Shown here: positions 1 to 7,395 of the stretch, in pieces
How positions within the stretch are numbered: position 1 is the first letter of the stretch
Layout: every line of letters begins with the position of its first letter
Origin: JAFGBN01 sp964394145
GTDB lineage: Bacteria > Chloroflexota > Dehalococcoidia > GIF9 > AB-539-J10
Length of the DNA stretch: 12,963 nt
Assembly: GCA_964394145.1 (NCBI GenBank)
Contig: CAYMVL010000040.1
Span: 1-12,963, forward strand
Direction: 5' to 3'
Made by a program: the position numbers and the translations under genes
Notes under the pieces: model-generated
Seen by the model: only the letters and a program-made list of their open reading frames with translations
The model's database searches: none
Told to the model about the DNA's origin: nothing

Positions 1-1105
1 CGGAGACGAACGCCTTGTGGATTACTTCTGCTATGTACAGGTCGCGGTTACCCGCCATGCCTGAGAAGTCTGCGCTTCCGGAGAAGGCAACCGGCATGCC
101 CATTGCTGTAAGAGCCTTGCTAAGACTAAAGCTCGATTCGAATTCAAATTTTGGCATGGTCAGGGTGATCTGTATGGGTTCCATGTCCTGGATGATATCT
201 TCCAGCAGCCCGGCCTCCAGCCAGCCTTCAAAAGCATCAAACTGGCCTGTGTTGGGGAGCAAGACCACCATGGAAAGTTCGCTACCAGCATAGGGTAGCT
301 CTATTCCCTGATATCCAGCACCCTCAGCATAGCTGAACGACTCCGTCTGCCTCATCAGTGGCACAGTGATGTCGCCTCCATCGAGCAGGTTGAAAAGCCC
401 ATCTGTCGTGGCGCCCTCTTCAAAGGGATATTCCCAAGCTGCATTGAAGTAGATGGCGTTGGTGAGTACAAGGCGGGTAAGTGCATCAATCAGACCATGT
501 GGAATGAGGTCTTGAATCCGGCCTTCTGTTTGGTCACTGACCCAGTTGTTGATGGTGATGCGAGACTCTTCCGGTGCGCTGGCGAAATCGAGGGGCCTTA
601 GCCCGGCGCCGTAGTTCTGGGCCAGGACATCGAGGAATTCGGGGAGGAACTTGTAGCCCTCCTGGCCCCAGATGGCATTAACGATATTCAAACGGAAGCC
701 TTCTCCATCCTTGCCTTCAGCGCCCTCGCCGCGGCCGGCGAGTTCCATATCGAGGCTATTGAATGCCGGATGCAGCTTGTCCCGAGATAGTATGAAATGA
801 AGTGTATCCGCCATCTGTTCTTCTGTTTCACCGCGAGCACCGGCGTAAGTCATCGCCAGCGCCAGTGAGATGCTGTATGGAGAGTAGAACAGGTTGCCGT
901 CCTCTTTCTTGAGCTCCTGATAGAGGTCCAAGGCGAACGCACTATTTCCTCTAGCTAAGGCTGTCAGGTCGGATTCATCTACCTGTGGCGATGTTAGCCT
1001 CGGTTTCTCTGACTGTATTACCTTACCGCTGACTGCTGGTTGGCCACAAGCCAGCAGCCCTGAGAGCAATGCTAAGGCAAGCACGCATAGAAACAGCTTC
1101 TTCAT
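1..1105 (-). CDS. Serpin family lipoprotein (partial, 3' end outside window)
   Basis: The translation gives 368 codons before the window edge. A lipoprotein signal peptide has basic residues K2-K3, a hydrophobic stretch and lipobox LLAC with Cys20, so the protein should be lipid-anchored outside the membrane. Serpin fold landmarks follow in order: NLFYSPYSIS (71-80), MTYAGARGET (85-94), a NAIWGQ strand (143-148), INNWVSDQTEGRIQDLIP (185-202), LTNAIYFNAAWEYPF (214-228), and DLYIAEVIHKAFVS just before the edge. Serpins are suicide inhibitors of serine or cysteine proteases through a reactive-centre loop about 20-30 residues beyond the HKAFV motif. That loop lies outside the window, so inhibitory activity and target cannot be judged. 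The ATG at 1105 is preceded by AGGAG with 11-nt spacing. The neighbouring genes give no clue to its target. Confidence 0.95.
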   Translation of the reverse strand, partial: MKKLFLCVLALALLSGLLACGQPAVSGKVIQSEKPRLTSPQVDESDLTALARGNSAFALDLYQELKKEDGNLFYSPYSISLALAMTYAGARGETEEQMADTLHFILSRDKLHPAFNSLDMELAGRGEGAEGKDGEGFRLNIVNAIWGQEGYKFLPEFLDVLAQNYGAGLRPLDFASAPEESRITINNWVSDQTEGRIQDLIPHGLIDALTRLVLTNAIYFNAAWEYPFEEGATTDGLFNLLDGGDITVPLMRQTESFSYAEGAGYQGIELPYAGSELSMVVLLPNTGQFDAFEGWLEAGLLEDIIQDMEPIQITLTMPKFEFESSFSLSKALTAMGMPVAFSGSADFSGMAGNRDLYIAEVIHKAFVS

Positions 1106-1360
1106 CTGGACTTCAACTCCTGCGCTAGTGATGACATCTCACTCTATATAACGAAAAACATCCGCCTTTGTTTAGGGGCTTATTTATGACTGCTAATGTG
1201 GAGTGATGTTCGTGATGCCGTTAACCTGACGTACAAAGGCACAGTTATGCGAACTAGGGCGCTGCGCTGTAATCCGGCCGGAATCTCAGGGTCATCACGA
1301 AGCCGACTTGTTGCGATAAGTTGTTTCAGTTTGGCTCGGTGGCCATGGAGTCCTTAAAGG

Positions 1361-1693
1361 TCATGTCAGTCTGATGATTAGAAATGCTATTCCTAAATAG
1401 GCTGCAATGCTCACGATGAGTGAGCCCGCAAGACCTATACGGGGCAGAAGAAAGATTACAGCAAGGGCATAGGCTATCCAGGGGGGCAATAGTATCAGCA
1501 TGCTTTTAGCATAAGAAACAGCAGGCCCCATTCCGGCAGCAAAATATATGCTGCAGAGGGTTACCACGGTGGCAGTGGGCAAGAGAGAAATTAGCGCGGC
1601 AACCAGACTTTTTGCTTGACTCCCGAAGTAGGTTGAGGCGGCGACTACAACTCCGCCAATCACGAAATATACCGGTAACATTTTAACATCCAT
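1361..1693 (-). CDS. Small four-helix membrane protein, DUF3147/GlpM-like
   Basis: This 110-residue, very hydrophobic protein has four predicted membrane segments (about 8-24, 30-52, 65-84 and 89-107) and almost no soluble part. Length, helix spacing, the ALISLLPTATVVTL segment in helix 2 and the LLPPW turn in helix 3 resemble the DUF3147/GlpM family of small inner-membrane proteins, whose function is not well defined. This family call comes from pattern memory and is moderate. The ATG at 1693 has GAGGA upstream with about 7-nt spacing. It lies 241 nt downstream of the DUF4129 gene on the same strand and has its own candidate promoter, so it need not belong to that operon. Confidence 0.75.
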   Translation of the reverse strand: MDVKMLPVYFVIGGVVVAASTYFGSQAKSLVAALISLLPTATVVTLCSIYFAAGMGPAVSYAKSMLILLPPWIAYALAVIFLLPRIGLAGSLIVSIAAYLGIAFLIIRLT

Positions 1694-1725
1694 AGGGCTT
1701 CCTCATAACTGCAATATCTCACGTA

Positions 1726-1734
1726 ATTCTAGCA
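1726..1734 (-). promoter_or_regulatory. Candidate extended -10 promoter for the small membrane protein gene
   Basis: On the minus strand TGCTAGAAT gives an extended -10 (TGn) followed by a hexamer matching TATAAT at 5 of 6 positions, about 33 nt upstream of the ATG at 1693. No convincing -35 element is present, as is common for extended -10 promoters. An 11-nt palindrome (GGCAC-G-GTGCC, 1752-1762) lies just upstream, near where a -35 would be. Confidence 0.35.
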
Positions 1735-1934
1735 TATCAGGTCGCAAAGTCGGCACGGTGCCAAAGAGAGCGTGGATGCCGCGACAAGATAATCTCTTGG
1801 CTGTCAGTTAGATTCGCCTGGCCTGACAAAGCGCTAGCATTCTCAAGAGGTCGGGCTTCTGCTGTGTTTCTAGTGACCTTGCGGTACAAATTGGCCGGAC
1901 GCAGGTTGATTACACTGTCCTTTGCTCCCGCTCA

Positions 1935-3272
1935 TCACATCTTGAACTGCGAAGGGTTGTTATAAGCGGTTGCCCTCTGCCATGCCTTTTTGACTGTTTC
2001 GAAGTGCTCCTGTGAAACGGGCTGCTGGCTGTAACGAGCCAGGAGGTAGCTCTCAGTAACAAGTTTGAGGTCGTCCTGTTGCTGGGGGAACCTGTGCTCC
2101 AGCAGTTCCAGGTATTCCAGCGGTGTTTGTGAGGGGATACGGCTTGCTCCCTGTCTGGCGGCCCAGCTCAGTAGATTGCGGTAAAGTGCCCGGATGGATA
2201 TTAAGGGCTCTTGTGATGATTTGGGGCGGCTTCTGCGTCGTTGCCAGAGGGATATCAGCCACAGCCATAGCTTCTTGAGGAGTTGGGGCAAGAGATATAG
2301 CAGGTTTCGGAGCATATCCAGGGAAAGCATGCGAAGCTGGAATTGTACTGGCTCTCCTGTTTGATGAGATCTATGCTCAGCCTTGCGCCTTCTTAGAGTA
2401 AAGGCGACAAGGGCTACTATCGCCGCCAGGACCACAAAGACGATAATCCAGATGACCACAGGGTTCATCCCGCCGGCGCCCTCAGTTGACGGGGGAGGCA
2501 TAGATGTGCTGGGGGGTGCGTACTGCTCCTCTGCTATACTGCAGCTAAAATCGAATCGAAAGTCACCCGGCGGATTAGCGGCCGCTCTGTGCTGGGCATC
2601 CGCCCAGTTCGAAAAGCTCAGAAAGATATTCTTCAGCCAGTCTACAATGCTGCGTGCCACATTTGGGGAGAGGAGCAGTATTAGAGCCACCCCCGGCACC
2701 ATGACATTTGCACCGGCAAGAAACAGGTGTCTCGCATTTGGGGAGCTTAGTGCGGTTGCTCCGCGAGAGAAGGAATTTGCCCAGCGTGCAAGAAATAGAG
2801 CCAGCGGAGCCAGCAGGAAGAAGATGAATACGGGCGGGGCACTGCCTGCTATCTGAGAGAACACCAGTAAAACCAGAAGACCTATCTGGAGGCGGAAGGC
2901 AATGGCGGGATAGTTCAGCTGCTTGTGGGGTACGGTATGTCCCAGCAACCAGGTAAGCCCGCAGAAGCCCATGCTCAGAATAATGCCCAGAACATCTACC
3001 TGTCCGGTCGCCAGGCTGCTGAACAGTCGCTCTCCCGCGACCAGTAGAATCACCAGGATGACCAGAGCCAATTCCAGGGGAAACCGCAGGCGTTGAGGCA
3101 AAGCTGGCCAGGGCAGAGCAAGCTTGTTGAGGAGAGCCAGCGGATAAAGCATTAAACTCAGGATGAGGCTATAGAGAGGCCCATCCAGCAACGATGCCAG
3201 TAGATAGAGGTAACTCAGTTCCATTCCAAGAAAGGCAAGATAGAACAGTTTGGACAACCGGGCTGGCATCAT
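1935..3272 (-). CDS. Multi-pass membrane protein with C-terminal DUF4129 domain
   Basis: This 445-residue protein has about seven hydrophobic helices in residues 10-205, an extramembrane stretch of about 65 residues with a Pro-rich linker (253-262), another membrane helix (270-292) followed by RRRK, and a cytosolic C-terminal domain. Residues 358-435 (IRALYRNLLSWAARQG, TPLEYLELL, ESYLLARYSQQPVS) match DUF4129, usually found at the C-terminus of TgpA-like transglutaminases. The usual transglutaminase Cys-His-Asp core is absent: only about 65 residues separate helix 7 from the last helix. The start codon overlaps the DUF58 stop (ATGA) and has GGGAGG 7 nt upstream, so it is translated from the moxR operon. 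It probably acts with the two upstream proteins at the cell envelope (inference from context). Confidence 0.88.
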   Translation of the reverse strand: MMPARLSKLFYLAFLGMELSYLYLLASLLDGPLYSLILSLMLYPLALLNKLALPWPALPQRLRFPLELALVILVILLVAGERLFSSLATGQVDVLGIILSMGFCGLTWLLGHTVPHKQLNYPAIAFRLQIGLLVLLVFSQIAGSAPPVFIFFLLAPLALFLARWANSFSRGATALSSPNARHLFLAGANVMVPGVALILLLSPNVARSIVDWLKNIFLSFSNWADAQHRAAANPPGDFRFDFSCSIAEEQYAPPSTSMPPPSTEGAGGMNPVVIWIIVFVVLAAIVALVAFTLRRRKAEHRSHQTGEPVQFQLRMLSLDMLRNLLYLLPQLLKKLWLWLISLWQRRRSRPKSSQEPLISIRALYRNLLSWAARQGASRIPSQTPLEYLELLEHRFPQQQDDLKLVTESYLLARYSQQPVSQEHFETVKKAWQRATAYNNPSQFKM

Positions 3273-4483
3273 TGGTAAGCCTCCCTATTGAGTGGGGTGA
3301 CGGGATGGCTATCATGTTCTGTGCTAATCCATAGCAGGGGATAGCCGTCTTGCTCAAGCTGACTTGCCATGCTGCGAAGCTTGCCTGTCATGGTGCGGGT
3401 GAGCATCACCAGCGTTGCACCCACAGGCAGTGTTTTTCGGAATCTATCTATCTCTTCGTAAAGAGATACTTGTGACTTAGCCGTGATTCTTGCCAGCGCT
3501 TCCAGTGTTCGCATCAGCTGGGTCCGTCCGCTGCCTATTGGAATCTGCACCTCCGGCTCGCCGTTGGCTATCAGTCCCACCGCTAAACCCTGTCTTTCAG
3601 CTTCGTACGCCAGAGAGGCAACCGTGCTCACGGCATGCTCGAATTCTTCATCTTCTTCAGGGAAACTGTGCACATCCAGAACGAGGAGCAGATTGAGGCT
3701 GGTGCTGGACTCATACTGCCGGGTTTGGAGTTTACTATGTGCGGCGCTGGATTTCCAGTGGATTCGCTTTAACGGGTCATCGTAGCGATAGTCGCGGGCT
3801 CCTGCGACGCGACTGATATCGTCGTAGATGCTCCTTCGGGTTGCCCTTTCACCCAGAAGGGCTCTCAGGGGAAAGTCTAGCTTACTCAATGGGAATATGC
3901 GTGGATATACCAGTAAGCCCTGAGGCTCAGACAGCACCAGCTCTCTGGGAAATAGTCCGAACATATCGCCTGAGCGCAGCCGGAGCGGCCCAAGAACGTA
4001 GTCGCCCCTGGACCTGGCTTCGAAAGTGTGTTTCCAGCTAATAGCCTGGCCGCGCCAGAGGCTGGTGACCCAGCGTTTTCGTTCCCACGTGTAGGGGCTG
4101 AGAGACCGCTTGCCCGTGGCCAGGCGATAAGGGAACTCCATCTCTATTTCTAACCAGGGAAGAGGTAGTCCGCTGTTGGTCAATTCAAACGTAAGCTCTA
4201 CTCGCTCGTCCGGGAAAGCGCGGTCATGGCTGATGCCTATTTTGGCTGACACGCCGCGCAGCGCGTATGAGCTCCAGAGACGGGGCAGGATAGCCAGTAC
4301 CAGCAGGAATACCGTTGCAGCCAGTAGCGGGACCATGTGCTTGAAGGCAGCAAAGATCAACAGTCCCAGCATGACTATCAGTGCTGCCCAGTGAAAAAGG
4401 GCAGGGTAACCCAGATTGACGACAGTCCTATCCGGATTGCTACTCTTCTGCCGGGACAGGGAGCGAGGAAAGGGTCTGGGCAA
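3269..4483 (-). CDS. DUF58 domain-containing membrane protein
   Basis: This 404-residue protein has two membrane helices (about 29-47 and 50-68), a beta-rich region (about 75-200) and the DUF58 signature at 227-257 (AGARDYRYDDPLKRIHWKSSA, then TRQYE). A von Willebrand A-like fold follows, with LLLVLDVHS (264-273) aligning to a degenerate MIDAS site. DUF58 proteins are regularly encoded next to MoxR ATPases and are thought to be their partners. The start is TTG at 4483 rather than ATG: a full AAGGAGG lies 6 nt upstream at 4490-4496, inside the moxR coding sequence, and the two genes overlap by 44 nt. No ATG lies between this TTG and the first membrane helix. Confidence 0.93.
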   Translation of the reverse strand: MPRPFPRSLSRQKSSNPDRTVVNLGYPALFHWAALIVMLGLLIFAAFKHMVPLLAATVFLLVLAILPRLWSSYALRGVSAKIGISHDRAFPDERVELTFELTNSGLPLPWLEIEMEFPYRLATGKRSLSPYTWERKRWVTSLWRGQAISWKHTFEARSRGDYVLGPLRLRSGDMFGLFPRELVLSEPQGLLVYPRIFPLSKLDFPLRALLGERATRRSIYDDISRVAGARDYRYDDPLKRIHWKSSAAHSKLQTRQYESSTSLNLLLVLDVHSFPEEDEEFEHAVSTVASLAYEAERQGLAVGLIANGEPEVQIPIGSGRTQLMRTLEALARITAKSQVSLYEEIDRFRKTLPVGATLVMLTRTMTGKLRSMASQLEQDGYPLLWISTEHDSHPVTPLNREAYQ

Positions 4484-5378
4484 TTAGTTCCTCCTTGCTG
4501 GTGTTGTGGAGATAGGCTTCCGTGTTGAGAATAAGGCGGTGTCCCAGAACCGGTATGGCTAGCTCTTTTACGTCGTCGGGAAGAACGAAGTCCCGCCCTC
4601 GAATGAGGGCCAGGGCTTGTGAGGCCCGGTAAAGTGACAGACTGGCCCGGGGGCTACATCCCAGTGTTATGGCAGGGTTGCTACGGGTACTCCGGACTAC
4701 ATCCAGCATGTAGCGTCGTACTGAGGCTTCCACATATACTTGTTGAGTTTGCCGCCTGATATCCATTATCTCGGACGCTGACGCCACGGCTGGAAGTCGA
4801 TCCAGCGGGTTAGACCGCTCGAAGCGGAGGAGCATGGCATCTTCATCGTCCGGGTCGGGATAGCCCAGCGCCAGCTTAAGCAAGAAGCGGTCTAGCTGGG
4901 CTTCCGGGAGGGGAAAAGTGCCCTGCAGTTCTACCGGATTCTGAGTGGCGATAACCATGAAGGGCTGGGGTAGTGGCATGGTAACACCGTCTACTGTTAC
5001 CTGCCCTTCTTCCATGCATTCCAACAGGCTGGACTGGGTGCGGGGTGTAGCCCGGTTAATCTCGTCCACCAGGACAATATTGGCCATTATTGGCCCCGGG
5101 CGGAACTCGAAATCGCTGGTTTTCTGATTGAAAAAGTGTATTCCCGTAATGTCTGAGGGCAAAAGGTCGGGGGTACACTGAATGCGGCAGAAATTGCAGC
5201 CGAGGGAGTGAGCCAGCGTCTTCGCCAGGGTGGTCTTGCCAATGCCGGGCACATCCTCAATCAGCATGTGTCTTCCGCTTAGCAAAGATACCAGCGCGAA
5301 TTCCAGTACTTCCTGCCTTGCCAGCATGACACTCTTCATATTTTCAAGGACGCGGTCAATAAATTCCGGGATCATCAT
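4440..5378 (-). CDS. MoxR-family AAA+ ATPase
   Basis: A 312-residue AAA+ ATPase of usual MoxR length. Walker A is DVPGIGKTT (42-50, K48), Walker B IVLVDEIN (101-108, D105-E106), sensor 1 TQNP (145-148), then the family motif GTFPLPEAQLDRF (153-165) and GCSPRAS (sensor 2 region, about 241-247). MoxR ATPases are thought to act as chaperones that assemble or activate partner complexes, often von Willebrand A proteins. The DUF58 product next door is the obvious partner. It is first in a three-gene operon. Tandem ATGs lie at 5378 and 5375 behind AGGAGG. The second has better spacing (5 nt against 2), so the protein may be 311 residues. Confidence 0.96.
   Translation of the reverse strand: MMIPEFIDRVLENMKSVMLARQEVLEFALVSLLSGRHMLIEDVPGIGKTTLAKTLAHSLGCNFCRIQCTPDLLPSDITGIHFFNQKTSDFEFRPGPIMANIVLVDEINRATPRTQSSLLECMEEGQVTVDGVTMPLPQPFMVIATQNPVELQGTFPLPEAQLDRFLLKLALGYPDPDDEDAMLLRFERSNPLDRLPAVASASEIMDIRRQTQQVYVEASVRRYMLDVVRSTRSNPAITLGCSPRASLSLYRASQALALIRGRDFVLPDDVKELAIPVLGHRLILNTEAYLHNTSKEELIAQTLSSLPVPAEE
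4490..4496 (-). promoter_or_regulatory. Strong ribosome binding site setting a TTG start
   Basis: AAGGAGG inside the 3' end of the moxR gene lies 6 nt from the TTG at 4483. It decides the start of the DUF58 gene and implies translation coupled to the upstream gene across a 44-nt overlap. Confidence 0.75.
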
Positions 5379-5449
5379 AACCTCCTGCCTGTCTCAAGCA
5401 GCATGGGACCGGTTCACTGACGGGGCCGGTAATTTCATATAAGGGTGCT

Positions 5450-5478
5450 TTGAGAGCGAACTGCAAATAAATTATAAT
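5450..5478 (+). promoter_or_regulatory. Promoter of the 5540 gene, overlapping the moxR promoter
   Basis: TTGAGA (5450-5455; 5 of 6) is followed by a 17-nt spacer and a perfect TATAAT (5473-5478). The self-complementary octamer ATTATAAT (5471-5478) supplies the -10 box on both strands, so the two promoters cannot easily be occupied together. The expected start is near 5485, about 55 nt before the gene. Confidence 0.7.
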
Positions 5479-5499
5479 CTAAACGGGTTGCATTGTCAT
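5471..5499 (-). promoter_or_regulatory. Promoter of the moxR operon, overlapping a divergent promoter
   Basis: On the minus strand ATGACA (5499-5494; 5 of 6 to TTGACA) is followed after exactly 17 nt by a perfect TATAAT (5476-5471). The expected transcript would start near 5464, leaving a leader of about 85 nt before the ATG. The leader holds a small inverted repeat (ACCGG 5408-5412 with CCGGT 5426-5430). The -10 box is shared with the plus-strand promoter. Confidence 0.7.
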
Positions 5500-5539
5500 A
5501 ACACATGCAGCCCGTAGCTTAGCGTTTGAGGATGAAGTC

Positions 5540-5860
5540 ATGGACATAGTCTGGCTCGGGGGCGAAGGACCTGGAGATATACCGACTCTGGTTCACCTGT
5601 ATCTGGTGACTACCCTCGAGGTGCCAGCAGAGGATTTAGTCGGCCTGCGCTCGGTGTTGAGGGCCGGCTACCTGGACGGTAAACCGGTCACCTTCGTCCG
5701 TATCTATGATCCCCGCTCCAGCGAAGAAGCATGGCAGGTCAAAGACTTTATTTCCCTCGACAAGTACCCGCAGTTCATACTGTACGAAGGATACTGGGAG
5801 AATAGCAGTGACCGTGTGTATTTGGAGCGTAGAACGCCGCCCAGACCCCGGTCTCAGTGA
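5540..5860 (+). CDS. Hypothetical small soluble protein
   Basis: A 106-residue protein with no signal peptide or membrane helix. I do not recognise the family. It begins MDIVWLGGEGPGDIPTLVHLY, has a mixed alpha/beta pattern (AEDLVGLRSVLRAGYLDGKPVTFVRIYDP, 30-58; YPQFILYEGYWEN, 75-87), and ends in a basic, Pro-rich tail (ERRTPPRPRSQ). It is rich in Tyr and Trp towards the C-terminus. The ATG at 5540 has GAGGA (5528-5532) at 7-nt spacing and a near-consensus promoter upstream, so it is very likely a real gene. It is divergent from the moxR operon and may be co-regulated or oppositely regulated with it. It contains no catalytic motif I can name. Confidence 0.8.
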   Translation: MDIVWLGGEGPGDIPTLVHLYLVTTLEVPAEDLVGLRSVLRAGYLDGKPVTFVRIYDPRSSEEAWQVKDFISLDKYPQFILYEGYWENSSDRVYLERRTPPRPRSQ

Positions 5861-5980
5861 GCCACAGGCTCACGCCTGCCGTACGGAGGATCAGGGCGGA
5901 TGGCGCCACTGTCGCCAATTATGTGGCGCTCATCCCCTGAGCGACTTACGGTTTACTCGCAGGGGGCTCATCCTTGAGCG
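5857..5980. repeat. Cluster of inverted repeats at a convergent gene junction
   Basis: Four hairpin-forming elements lie between the convergent genes. GTGAGCC-ACA-GGCTCAC (5857-5873) overlaps the stop codon of the 5540 gene. GCGCCAC pairs with GTGGCGC (5903-5929, 13-nt loop). CGCTCA-TCCCC-TGAGCG spans 5927-5943, and GCTCA-TCCT-TGAGC spans 5966-5979. The last two are near-copies, GCTCATCCCCTGAGCG and GCTCATCCTTGAGCG. CCCCTG near 5934 can also pair with CAGGGG near 5960, giving a competing fold. No T-tract follows on either strand, so this is not a classical intrinsic terminator, although it may block or protect transcripts from both sides. Confidence 0.6.
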
Positions 5981-6030
5981 CGCCTGCGCATTCCAGTTGC
6001 TTCGGATCCTGCAGCGCTAAACGCACGGGT

Positions 6031-6987
6031 TCATTTAATCTTAAGGAGCTTTCGGGCATTTTCACCCAGTATTTTCTTCATGTCCTCCGCAGGGATACTC
6101 ATGGCTTTAACGCCGGCCAGGTTCTCCCTGACGAAGTCCTCACCCGCCTCCGCACCAAAGGGGTAGTCCGAGCCATACATCATGCGGTCTGGCCCGAGGA
6201 AAGCGTAGCCGCAGGGATAGGCGGCCACTGTCCCGTCCACGGCTGTGTCGCCGTAGATATTGCCCCAGTATTCAGAGATATGTCGTGGAAGTCTATCTCG
6301 CAAAAAACGATTGAAGTTTATCTCAATTCTGCGAGCGAAATAGGGAAGCAGGGCACCAAGGTGGTGGGTGACTATTTTCAGTGAAGGGTAACGGTCAATC
6401 ACCCCGCCAAAAATAAGTCTCCACACGGCTTGAGTGGTATCAAAAGGCCAGCCAAAGAGGTGTATCATCCTCCACCCGTTGTCCATGTCCACCAGCGGAT
6501 ATGATTCCCAGTGAGTGGGGTGGATTAGCAGCGGGAGCTCATGTTGTACCAGCTTCTCATAAAAAGGGAAATACTCGGCCGAGTCAATACCTTTGCCATT
6601 CTGGTTCGACGCAATGGTGACCCCGCGGCAGTCCAGCTCATTAATGGAGCGTTCAAGTTCTCTCATGGCACTCTTCATATCGAGCAGAGAAATGATGGAG
6701 ATGTTGACAAACTTGTCCGGATACGCCTTGCAAAGAGCATAATTGTCGTCATTGGAAAGCCTGCATATTTCGGCAGCATCTTCAGCCCCAAATCCAAGCA
6801 GTACCGGTGCCGTCTGGCTGAGGGCCTGCACGTCGATGCCGTACTTCTTCATCACGCCTAAGCGCACTTCGGCGTCCGCATTTTGCGGGGGGTAAGGAAA
6901 CTCATTGCCTTCCCCGTAATACTTGCCCTTATCGATCACTTTACCAACCGACCTTGAAATGTGATGACAGAATACATCGATGACCAT
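6031..6987 (-). CDS. Amidohydrolase-2 family metal-dependent hydrolase
   Basis: A 318-residue TIM-barrel protein of the amidohydrolase-2 family (relatives of aminocarboxymuconate-semialdehyde decarboxylase). It starts MVIDVFCHHI (D4, H8, H9) and continues with PLLIHPTHWES (152-162, H156), LKIVTHHLG (203-211, H208), YGSDYPFG (271-278, D274) and the C-terminal helix ILGENARKLL. These are the usual metal and catalytic positions. The first His of the N-terminal HxH pair is replaced by Phe6, so metal binding may be altered. The substrate is unknown; relatives include decarboxylases and hydrolases of aromatic or cyclic acids. The protein is presumably cytosolic, with no signal peptide. The ATG at 6987 has AGGAGG at 4-nt spacing. 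It stands alone, with no operon partner close by. Confidence 0.92.
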   Translation of the reverse strand: MVIDVFCHHISRSVGKVIDKGKYYGEGNEFPYPPQNADAEVRLGVMKKYGIDVQALSQTAPVLLGFGAEDAAEICRLSNDDNYALCKAYPDKFVNISIISLLDMKSAMRELERSINELDCRGVTIASNQNGKGIDSAEYFPFYEKLVQHELPLLIHPTHWESYPLVDMDNGWRMIHLFGWPFDTTQAVWRLIFGGVIDRYPSLKIVTHHLGALLPYFARRIEINFNRFLRDRLPRHISEYWGNIYGDTAVDGTVAAYPCGYAFLGPDRMMYGSDYPFGAEAGEDFVRENLAGVKAMSIPAEDMKKILGENARKLLKIK

Positions 6988-7149
6988 TTTACCTCCTATT
7001 TTCTAATATCCCCGGGACATGACTTACAAATCAGCTAACCACTTTCGCTTATAGGCACGCCCTTCCTTTCCCGTTTTCTACTTCCCTCTCTAGAGCCTCT
7101 ACAACGGCCCCATGTACAGGGCAGCAAGTGTATCGCAGACAGTCTGTGC

Positions 7150-7192
7150 TTGATGACATACAGGTAGCATTTTCCCACAGATATGTCAACAA
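7150..7192. repeat. Imperfect inverted repeat in gene-less region
   Basis: TTGATGACATA (7150-7160) and TATGTCAACAA (7182-7192) are complementary at 10 of 11 positions, with a 21-nt spacer between them. The right arm contains TTGACA on the minus strand, and another TTGACA lies just beyond (7199-7194). Neither has a good -10 at the proper distance. It could be an operator for the amidohydrolase gene 160 nt away, or an RNA hairpin. Confidence 0.4.
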
Positions 7193-7368
7193 CTGTCAAG
7201 GAGATTGTCCAATCAAAATGCAAGTTCAAATCCATCCTGGTAGAGTTATCTCGAGCGGAGTGATTTTCATGCTACTTCACGGCACCACAGGATTGAATTC
7301 GAAACAGTTCACACGGGTGGACACGCAGCAGAACGCGACTTAGAGCGTTTGGGAAAGCCTTTAGTCCC

Positions 7369-7395
7369 GAATGTGTCGTGCCGGTTCACACATTC
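7369..7395. repeat. Inverted repeat in gene-less region
   Basis: GAATGTGT (7369-7376) is perfectly complementary to ACACATTC (7388-7395) across an 11-nt loop. It has no T-tract. Role unknown. Confidence 0.35.

Noticed and set aside
2383..2856. 157-codon open frame on the plus strand
   Set aside because: It is antisense to the DUF4129 protein gene, low in complexity (Ala/Thr/Arg), and has no promoter or ribosome binding site. It is a shadow frame.
5974..6384. 136-codon plus-strand frame
   Set aside because: It overlaps the amidohydrolase C-terminal half in antisense and has no ribosome binding site or recognisable protein pattern.
7215..7250. TTCAAATC motif resembling a tRNA T-loop
   Set aside because: The flanking bases do not form a T-stem, and no acceptor, D or anticodon arm is present.
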